Assembly (NCBI GenBank): GCA_934278925.1
Contig: CAKQWJ010000009.1
Location: 3,125 to 67,124 of the forward strand
Direction: 5' to 3'
Source: an uncultured Clostridia bacterium
GTDB lineage: Bacteria > Bacillota > Clostridia > Peptostreptococcales > Anaerovoracaceae
DNA: 64,000 nt
This document shows, one piece after another, positions 16,952-27,300 of the stretch. The position numbers and the translations under genes were made by a program. Within the stretch, counting starts at the first letter, position 1; every line of letters begins with the position of its first letter. The notes below the pieces were generated by a model. That model made no database searches. It was not told the DNA's origin and saw only the letters and a program-made list of their open reading frames with translations.

Positions 16952-18091
16952 ATGAAAATCGTAGACGGTAAAAAAATCTATACGATTGTAACGATCAACC
17001 CGGGATCCACCTCCACAAAAATCGGGGTATACCGGAACGATCAGAAGGTATTTATAGAGAACATCTATCATACCAAGGAAGAGCTGGAGCAGTTCGACTG
17101 TGTCCAGTCTCAATTGATGTACCGGGCAAAGCTGGTGGAAAACGCCTGCCAAGTGAATCAGGTGGATCTGGCAGAGGTGGACTCCTTTGTGGCTCGGGGA
17201 GGCGGAATGGCTTCCTGCGTTTCCGGCGTGTATTCGGTGAACGATCAGCTGATCTACGACTGTCAGACCGCACGGACCGGGGTCTCTCACCCGGCGATGC
17301 TGGCCTGTCAGATTGCCCGCTATCTGGAATCCAGATACGGCGGGCGAGCACTGGTGTTCAATCCGCCGGATGTGGATGAGTTCCAAGATCTGGCTCGCAT
17401 CAGCGGCATTAAAGGGATGTACCGGGACAGCCATGTGCACTGCCTGAATCAGAAAGAGGCGGCACATCGGTATTGCCTGGAGAAGGGCATCCGATACGAA
17501 GACCATAACTTTGTGGTCGCCCATATCGGCGGCGGAGTTTCTTTTACCGCCCATCGAAAAGGAAAGATGATTGACAGCAACGACAATCTGGCGGGAGATG
17601 GTCCGATGACGCCAACCAGAGTGGGTTCTTTTCCAACGGTAAAAATCATCAAGATGGCGTACAGCGGAAAGTATACCTACAAGCAGATGGAGGAACTTCT
17701 CACCCGAAAGGGCGGGCTTTACAGCCATCTGGGATCGGACGACATGCGGGAAATTGTATGCCGCATTCAGCACGGGGATGAGTATGCAAAACTGTGTACC
17801 GATGCCATGGCGTACCAATTCGGAAAAGCCATCGGATCCTGTGCGGCCGTCCTGCAAGGCAAAGTGGAAGCGATTATTATCACCGGTGGCGTGGCCCATT
17901 CTTCCTACGTAATCGATCAAATTCGGCCGTATGTGGAGTGGATTGCACCGGTGTGGGTCCTCCCGGGAGAATACGAGCTGGCAGCGCTGGCGAGAGGCGC
18001 ATGGCAGGCTCTTACCGGGGAAGCGGAGGTGCTGGAATATACCGGAGATCCGGTGTTTAAGGGATTTCACGCAGCCCGCTACGGCTTATAA
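16952..18091 (+). CDS. buk: butyrate kinase-type acyl kinase
   Basis: 379 residues from ATG 16952, which has AAAGGAGA at the right distance; ATG 16928 lies before that site. Acetate/butyrate kinase motifs are NPGSTSTKIGVY (phosphate 1), VAHIGGGVSF (about residue 184, phosphate 2) and IITGGVAHS (about 303, adenosine). The family makes ATP from acyl-phosphate. No phosphotransbutyrylase is nearby, so either it is encoded elsewhere or the kinase acts on a product of this pathway (isocaproyl- or branched acyl-phosphate) in a way not yet clear. It may be transcribed with the had operon through the preceding hairpin. Confidence 0.88.
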   Translation: MKIVDGKKIYTIVTINPGSTSTKIGVYRNDQKVFIENIYHTKEELEQFDCVQSQLMYRAKLVENACQVNQVDLAEVDSFVARGGGMASCVSGVYSVNDQLIYDCQTARTGVSHPAMLACQIARYLESRYGGRALVFNPPDVDEFQDLARISGIKGMYRDSHVHCLNQKEAAHRYCLEKGIRYEDHNFVVAHIGGGVSFTAHRKGKMIDSNDNLAGDGPMTPTRVGSFPTVKIIKMAYSGKYTYKQMEELLTRKGGLYSHLGSDDMREIVCRIQHGDEYAKLCTDAMAYQFGKAIGSCAAVLQGKVEAIIITGGVAHSSYVIDQIRPYVEWIAPVWVLPGEYELAALARGAWQALTGEAEVLEYTGDPVFKGFHAARYGL

Positions 18092-18118
18092 AAAAGAAAA
18101 TATCAACAATAGCGATAA

Positions 18119-18166
18119 AGCATTCACCCGAAGAAGCATGCAGTTTCTATGGGTGGATGCTTTTTC
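18119..18166 (+). terminator. terminator of the 2-hydroxyacid operon
   Basis: AGCATTCACCC (18119-18129) pairs with GGGTGGATGCT (18151-18161, one mismatch), followed by TTTTTC. Confidence 0.8.
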
Positions 18167-18228
18167 ATTCCTGGAATCAAAGCTTCTATACTGTACAAAA
18201 TAAATACAAGAATTAAACTAGAAGACGC

Positions 18229-18263
18229 TTTACAAAAAAGTGGGGGGGGGGGTAGACTATACT
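18229..18263 (+). promoter_or_regulatory. 11-G tract in the leader of the giant adhesin
   Basis: A homopolymer of 11 Gs (18242-18252) sits about 110 bp before the ATG at 18361. TTTACA (18229-18234) and TATACT (18258-18263) flank it with a 23-bp spacer, longer than the 16-18 bp optimum; loss of about six Gs would restore 17. A second TATACT at 18193, with a weak -35, could alternatively start transcripts that carry the tract in their leader. Length change by slipped-strand mispairing could therefore switch expression; this is inference. Confidence 0.6.
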
Positions 18264-18360
18264 AGGGGAAAAAAGAATAGTTACTCTTGTTAGTATTGTT
18301 CTTTTCAATGTATTTTTTTTGTTTTTTTCTGAATGTATTTTAATTCTTTGAGGTGTAACG

Positions 18361-21300
18361 ATGGGGAACAAAATTACTCGGAAGGCAACCGTATGGTTGC
18401 TGGTTTTGTTTGTTGTGTTTTGTTTTGCACCATTTTCGTCATCGGCGGATGATGGTGCGCGCGCAGAACGCAGCGTAACCGGCACGATACAGGCTGCCAA
18501 AAAAGCAGTGAGCAGCGTAATAGGGGATGTGGAGCCGACTCCGGTTTCAGATTCCGGTTATGATGCCCACTTTTTTATTCGGTATGACAGCAGTACGCAG
18601 ACGGAGGACGGGACAACACAGTACAGTCCGAAGCACTACTTTCCGGTAGGAACTACGGCCTCCGATTACGTGTACGGAAGCGGCGGAAGCGATTACACTT
18701 CCGCGGACGGCAAGGTGCTGACCAAAGTCGCATACGTGCCCGGTGCAGAAAAGATAATTACCGGCGGAAACGTGAATCTGTACGATTCTTTCGATACGGA
18801 AACCAACACGGAAGCGCTGCACGAGCATTTCAAGACCGTATACGACAATATCCTCCAGGAACCTTCCGGAGATGTCATCCAGACATCCATCGAGAAGGCG
18901 CTGGGAACCAAATATGCAACGCTGTATGCAAAAGGAGAAATCGACGTCCTGTGGTACGTATCCAAGGCAGAGAGCTCCTATGTTAACGTGGACGGTGTTG
19001 TGTACTACGTAAAGACCGGACAGGTCGTGGACAAGCCGGAAACGGACAGCGGCACGGTGGAGATTGATGGTATTAAGAATCTGAAGGGCCGGAGTTTCAA
19101 GAAGGGAGATTCCTGGAATTTTGCCATTAAGGCGGATTCGGCCGATGCACCGATGCCGGAGAAGACAACCGTGAGCATTCAGCCGGAAGACGACGCGGTG
19201 GAGTATTTCACCTTCGGTGAAATTCATTTTACCCGTGCGGATTTGAAGGGATCAAACTCAAAAACTTTTAGATACACGATTACCGAGAGCGGAAGCGTGG
19301 CCAACGTGACCAACGATTCTGCGACGCATACGGTGAACGTGACCGTTTCTTACGACCGAAGCACCGGAAAACTGACCGTCAAAGCGGCGTATCTGAACGA
19401 CGGCAAAAGCGGCAGCTCGGCGGAATTTAATAACGAATACCACAAACCGGCGACCAGCGTACAGGGAAAGAAGGTTTGGGAGGATTCCAACGACCGCAGC
19501 CAAATGCGTCCGGAATCCATTACGATTCACCTTCTCCGAAACGGCGAGGAAATTAAGAGCAAGACGGTCACCGAAGCGAACGACTGGAAATGGACGTTCG
19601 ACAATCTGGATAAGTTCGATGCAAACGATAACGAATATAAATACACGATAAAAGAAGATACGGTACCGTTCTACACATCCGCAGAGAGTACAGACGCGGA
19701 TGGAAATGCGGTAATCACCAATACATACAAGCCGGAGAAACTGGAGCTGAAAGGCGATTCCGCACTGAAGGTTACAAAGGTTGTAGTCGGGAAGAAATCC
19801 GCAGAAACGTTCACCTTCAAGCTGACCGCAGCGGAGAACTACGGAGATGCGGTGAAGATGCCGGCGAATACCGAAGTGAAGACTTCCGACAGCATTCCGG
19901 CGGACGGTGCGGAAACGAAATCCTTCCAGCCGGTGGAGATCACCAAGGCCGGAACCTATCAGTTCAAAGTTAAGGAAACCACAACGACGACAGCGGGCGG
20001 CTGGGATTACGACAACCGGGAGCGCACCCTTACCGTAAAGGTGGCAGATAATAAGGGCCATTTGGAAGTGGTGGACGCAGACAGTAAGCTGTCCGCAACC
20101 GTAACGAATACCTTTACCCCGGCAGTGATGGACGGGGATACCGCCATCACCGGACTCAAGACGCTGATTGGCCGGAACATGCTGAAGGACGAAGAATTCA
20201 ACTTCACGCTGAAAGCCGGCGATGAGACCACACAGAAGGCCATCGACGAGAAGGACATCGTGCTGGGAAACACCAATGCGAGAGTAAGCACCCTGGCAGA
20301 CGGATCCACCACCACCTTCATGTTCGGCAGAGCGGAATTCTCCAAAGAAGGCGAATACACCTTTATCGTAACGGAGAAGGACGGTGGAAAGCCGGGAATG
20401 AAATACGACACCGAAGGAAAGATTCTGAAGGTGAAGGTTTCCAAGGAAGACGGTGTGCTGAAGGCGGTTCAGATGAATTCGCCAAGCTGCAAGAACGTCT
20501 ACGAAGCTGCCGGAGAATACACACCGGCAGGAACCAAGACCCTGCTGAACGAGAACGGAAATAAGCTGTCCGTGAAAGACGGCCAGTTTGAGTTTAACGT
20601 ATACTATTCCGGTCATGAAGATCGGGAACCGGTGACCACCGGAACCGCCGGAAACGGCAAGGATGCACCGATTCACTTCGGTACCCTGTCCTACACGATC
20701 TCCGACCTGGAAAAGCTGGCAGCAAAGGGTTACGCGGACAAGAAGGTGCTGGAGAACGGCGCCGAATACAGCATTAACTATACGGTAACCGAAAAGGATA
20801 CGGGAAACAGTGCGCTGCAGCAGAACACGCAGACTCAGACCTTCCGGGCAGTGGTGACGGACAACGGAACCGGAAAACTGACGGTAAAGGCCGCAACCGG
20901 GCAGAAACTGAATTTCGAGAACGAATACAAATCGGAGAAGGCAACGGTAGACTTCGAAGGATTGAAGGTGCTGGAAGGCCGCAGTCTGAAGGCGAATGAG
21001 TTCACCTTCAAGGTCACTTCCGATGATGCCGATGCACCGATGCCGGAAGCGCGGGAGGCACAGAATAGAGCCAACGGCCGCGTGAACTTCGGAACCGTTA
21101 CCTACGGCAAGGATGATCTGGGGGATGCGACGGCGAAGACCTTTACCTATAAAATCACCGAATCCGGAAATCGCCCGGGCGTTGCCAACGACACCGAGAC
21201 CAAAACCGTAAAGGTAACGGTAAAAGATGATGGAAAGGGCCACATCACGGCAGAGTTGGATCCAAAGGCGGCACCACTGTTTACGTTTAACAATACGTAC

Positions 21301-24300
21301 AGCACCGCGTCCAAGGAATCCTCTGTTACCGGACAGGTTTCGATTAAGAAGGCTCTTGCCGGACGTGCCATGGAAGATGGCGAATTCCACTTTGTATTGA
21401 AGGATGAAAATGGAAAGACCGTTGGCAATGCAACCAACGATAAGGATGGAAACATCACCTTCCCGGCATTGACCTTCAAGAACGTGGGAACCTATAACTA
21501 CACCGTAGAGGAAGTGGCCGGAAACGACAGCCACATCACTTACGATGCGACTCCGTACAAAGTCAGTGCAGTTGTAACGGATAATCTGGACGGAACCCTG
21601 AAGGTAACATGGACCGGCGGAACCGGCGCGATTCTGTTCAAGAACACCTACAGCGTAGATCCGACGGATGCGACTCCGAGCGTAGAGAAGAAGATTACCG
21701 GAGGAAATCCGGCGAAGGACAGCACCTTCCGCTTTACCCTCACCGGTGCCGACAATGCACCGATGCCGAAGGGCAGCGTGGATGGCAAGAAGTCGGTAAC
21801 GATTACAGGGGAAGGACAGACGGACTTCGGAAAGATTACCTTTACCCGGGCCGGAACCTATACCTACAAGGTCACCGAAAATCTGGGCAATGAGGCAAGC
21901 TACAACTACGATTCTACCGAATACACCCTGACCTACAAGGTAACGGATGTGCGCGGTGAGCTGAAAGCAGAACAGAGTATCACTGCCGGCGGCAAGAGTG
22001 CAAATGCAATGGTATTTACCAATGAGTATGCACCGGCGTCCATGGAAGGCGATGCGGCCATTACCGGTACGAAGGAACTGGTGGGACGCAGCATGCTGGA
22101 TGGTGAGAAGTTCGATTTCGCACTGAAGGCCGGTGATGAGGTCACTAAGAAGGCCATCGAAGAGAAAGATGTCGTGCTGACCGATACGGATGCAAGCCTG
22201 AGCGGCATGAAGGACGGCGAGAAGGCTACCTTTTCCTTTGGCAGAGCGGAATTCTCTAAGGAAGGAGAATATACTTTTACCGTAACGGAGAAGGACGGCG
22301 GAAAAGCCGGAATGACTTACGACACCGAGGCGAAGACCTTCAAGGTTAAGGTTTTCAAGAAGAACGGTGTTATGAGCACGGTTCAGGAGAGCAAGCCTGC
22401 GTTCAAGAACATTTACGAGGCCTCCGGCGAATATACACCGGCGGGTACGAAGACTTTGCTGAATGAGACCGGAAACAAGCTGTCTGTAAAGGACAACCAG
22501 TTCAAGTTCAGCGTATACTATGCCGGTCACGAAGATGGAGAGCCGGTAATCACCGGAACTACGGCCGGCGGTAAGGATGCAGCCATTCAGTTCGGCAAGC
22601 TGTCCTACACCATTTCGGGCCTGGAGAAGCTGGTGACAAAGGGTTATGCAGACAAAAAGGCGCTGGAGAACGGAGCAGAGTACAGCATTAACTATGCGGT
22701 AGTCGAAAATGCAACGGGCAACAGTGCGCTGCAGCAGAATACCCAGATTCAGACATTCCGTGTAGTGGCAACGGACAACGGAACCGGTAAGCTGGCGGTG
22801 AAGTCCGTAGCCGGACAGAAGATTGCGTTTGAGAATCTGTACAAGTCGGAAAAGGCAACAGTAAACCTCGAAGGACAGAAGGTGCTGGAAGGACGTAAGC
22901 TGAAGGCAGATGAGTTCAGCTTCAAGATTACATCCGATGAAGCGAATGCACCGATGCCGGAGCAGACGGAAGTGCAGAACAAGGCGAATGGCTCTGTGAA
23001 CTTCGGAACCATTACCTATGGCAAGAATGACTTGGGTGATGCGACGGAGAAGACCTTTACCTATAAGGTCACCGAATCCGGAAACCAGCCGGGTGTAAGC
23101 AATGACACCGAAACCAAGACCGTAAAGGTCACCGTAAAGGATGACGGAAAGGGTCACATCACGGCAGAAACCGATCCGAATGCGGCACCGTTGTTCACAT
23201 TCAATAATACGTACAGCACTACTTCTCAGGATTCCTCTGTCACCGGACAGGTCCAGATGAAGAAGGCATTGACCGGACGCGCGCTGAAGGACGGCGAGTT
23301 CCACTTCGTTCTGAAGAACGAGGCCGGAAAGGAAGTCGGAAATGCAGTAAACGATAAGGATGGAAATATCACCTTCGATAAGCTGACATTTAAGAATGTT
23401 GGAACCTACAACTACACCGTGGAAGAAGTGCCGGGAAATGACCGACATATCACTTACGATACGACCTCTTATTCAGTTAGTGCGGTTGTAACGGATAATC
23501 TGGACGGAACCCTGAAGGTAACCTGGACCAGTGGAACCGGAAATATTCAGTTCCGAAATACCTACACGGTAGATTCCACAAATGTAACGCCGAGCGTGGA
23601 GAAGAAGATTAGCGGAAAGCAGCCGGCGAAGGCCAGCACCTTCCACTTCACCATCACCGGTACCGACAATGCACCGATGCCGGAAGGCAGCAAGGATGGC
23701 AAGAAGTCGGCAGCGATTACAGGTGAAGGAAAGGCGGACTTCGGAAAGATTTCTTTCTCCCAGGCCGGAACCTACACCTACAAGGTTAACGAGAAGCTGG
23801 GAAGTGAGGCAAGCTACGATTATGATTCCACCGAATACACCCTGACTTATAAGGTAACGGATGTAAACGGTGAGCTGAAGGCGGAGAAGAGCATCACCGC
23901 CGGAGGCAAGAGTGCAGACAGCATGGTATTTACCAATAAGTATGCACCGGCATCCCTGGATGGGGATACCGCCCTCACCGGAACCAAGACATTGATTGGC
24001 CGGAATATGCTGAAGGATGAAGAATTCAACTTCACGTTGAAGGCCGGCGATGAGGCAACTCAGAAAGCCATCGATGAGAAGGATATCGTTCTGGGAAGCA
24101 CCAATGCAAGAGTAAGTACTTTGGCAAACGGCTCCACCACAACATTTATGTTCGGCAGAGCCGAATTCTCCAAAGAAGGAGAATACACCTTCCTCGTAAC
24201 GGAAAAGGATGGCGGCAAGCCGGGTATGAAGTACGATACCGAGAGTAAGACCTTGAAGGTGAAGGTTTCCAAAGAAAACGGCATCATGACTGCGGTTCAG

Positions 24301-27300
24301 GAAAAGACACCGGCATTCAAGAACACCTACGAGGCAGCAGGAGAATACACACCGGAAGGAAGCAAGACACTGCTGAATGAGAACGGAAACAAGATGTCCG
24401 TAAAGGACAATCAGTTTAAGTTCAGCGTATACTACACCGGTCACGAAGATGGAGAGCCGGTAACCACCGGAACTACCGGAAACGGAAAGGATGCACCGAT
24501 TCACTTCGGTACTCTGTCTTACACCATCTCCGACTTGGAGAAGCTGGCAGCAAAGGGATATGCTGACAAAACGGTTCTGGAGAACGGCGCCGAGTACAGC
24601 ATTAACTATGCGGTAACCGAGGATGCAACGGGCAACAGCGCGCTGCAGCAGAACACCCAGACCCAGACATTCCGGGTAGTAGTGAAGGATAACGGAACCG
24701 GAAAGCTGACTGTGGAATCCGGAACCGGAAAGAAGCTGAATTTCGAGAACGTATACAAGTCGGAAAAGGCAACCGTTAACTTCGAAGGATTGAAAGTATT
24801 GGAAGGCCGTAAGCTGAATGCGGATGAGTTCACATTCCATGTGACTTCTGATGATGAAAATGCACCGATGCCGGAGCAGACGGAAGTGAAGAACAAGGCC
24901 AACGGCCAGATTAGCTTTGGAACCATCACCTACGGCAAGGATGACCTGGGCGACGAGACAGAGAAGACATTTACCTATAAGGTAAAAGAATCCGGAAACC
25001 GGCCGGGTGTTGCCAACGACACCGAGACAAAGACCGTAAAGGTAACGGTAAAGGACGATGGAAAGGGCCACATCACGGCAGAGACCGATCCGAAGACAGC
25101 ACCGCTGTTCGCATTCAGCAATACGTACAGCACCAAGCCGATGGATTCCGCTGTCACCGGTCAGGTTCAAATCAAGAAGGCTCTTGCCGGACGGTCTATG
25201 GACGAGGGCGAATTCCACTTCGTGCTGAAGAACGAGGAAGGAAAGACCGTTGACAATGCGGTCAACGATAAGGATGGAAACATCACCTTCAAGAAACTGA
25301 CCTTCAAGAATGTGGGAACCTACAACTACACCGTGGAAGAAGTGCCGGGAAATGACCGACATATCACTTACGATACGACCTCTTATTCAGTTAGTGCGGT
25401 TGTAACGGATAATCTGGACGGAACCCTGAAGGTAACCTGGACCGGCGGAACCGGAGCAATCCTGTTCAAGAACACCTACACGGTGGATCCGACGGATGCG
25501 ACTCCGAGCGTGGAGAAGAAGATCACCGGAGGCAATCCGGCGAAGGACAGCACCTTCCGCTTCACCCTCACCGCTAAAGACAATGCGCCGATGCCGGAAG
25601 GCAGCAAGGACGGCGTGAAGTCGGCAGCGGTTACGGGCGAAGGAAAGGCGGACTTCGGAAAGATTACCTTCGATAAAGCCGGAACCTACACCTATAAGGT
25701 GACAGAGGAGAACGGAAACGAGTCCAGCTACAACTACGACTCCACCGAATACACCCTGACCTACAAGGTAACGGATGTAAAGGGCGAGCTGAAGGCCGAG
25801 CAGAGCATCACCGCCGGAGACAAGAGTGCGGATGAAATGGTATTTACCAATGAATACGCACCGGCATCCATGGATGGCGACACCGCCATTACCGGAACGA
25901 AGGAGCTGGTGGGACGCAGCATGCTGAAGGACGAAAAGTTCGAATTCACATTGAAGGCCGGGGATGAGGCAACTCAGAAGGCCATCGACGAGAAGGATAT
26001 CGTTCTGGATGACACCAACGCAAGCCTGAGCGGAATGAGAGACGGTCAGAAGTCCACATTCTCCTTCGGCAGAGCCGAGTTCTCCAGGGAGGGAGAGTAC
26101 ACCTTTACCGTAACGGAGAAGGACGGTGGAAAAGCCGGAATGACCTACGACACCAAGGAAAAGACATTCAAGGTAAAGGTTGCCAAGGAAAACGGCATCA
26201 TGACAGCGGTTCAGGAGGAGACTCCGACATTCAAGAACGTTTACGAAGCATCCGGGGAATACACACCGACCGGAACCAAGACGCTGCTGAGCGAGAACGG
26301 AAACAAGCTGTCTGTAAAGGACAACCAGTTCAAGTTCAGCGTATACTACACCGGTCATACGGACGGAGAAGCGGTAACCACCGGAACCACCGGAAACGGT
26401 AAGGATGCCGAAATTGGTTTTGGCAAACTGTCCTACACCATTTCCGATCTGGAGAAGCTGGTGGCAAAGGGATATGCCGATAAGGCGGAGCTGGATAACG
26501 GCGCAAGATACTACATCGATTATGTGGTAATCGAAAACGCATCGGACAACGGCGCACTGCAGGCAAACACCCAGGCGCCGACCTTCCGGGTGGAGGTAAC
26601 GGATAACGGAGACGGAACCCTGACGGCAGAATCGGAAGAGGGCTCGAAGCTTGCTTTTGAGAATCTGTATAAGACGGATAAAGCAACGGTTCACTTCAAC
26701 GGTCAGAAGGTGCTGGAAGGACGTCCTCTGAAGGCGGATGAGTTCACCTTCAATGTGGCATCCGATGACGAAAACGCACCGATGCCGGAGAAGACGGAAG
26801 TGAAGAATGAAGAAGGCGGAAACATCGACTTCGGAACTATCACTTACGGAAAGGACGACCTGGGCGATGAGACGGAGAAGACATTTACCTATCAGGTAAA
26901 AGAATCCGGAGAGCAGCCGGGCGTTGCCAACGACACCGAGACAAAGACCGTAAAGGTCACCGTAAAGGATGACGGGGAAGGCCATATCACGGCGGAGACG
27001 GAACCGAAGGAAGCACCGCTGTTCGCGTTTAACAACACCTACAGCACCTCTTCCAAGGAATCCTCTGTAACGGATACGGTGAAGATCCGGAAGACCTTGA
27101 CCGGCCGGAAACTGAAGAACAAGGAATTCACCTTTGTTCTGAAGGATAAGGACGGAAAGAGCGTTGCGGAAGCGAAGAACAACGCCGACGGAAGTGTTGC
27201 ATTTAAGAACCTGACCTTTGACGAAGTGGGTACCTACAACTACACCGTCAAGGAAGTAAAGGGCAATGCAAAGCGGGTGACTTATGATGCGAATGCATAT

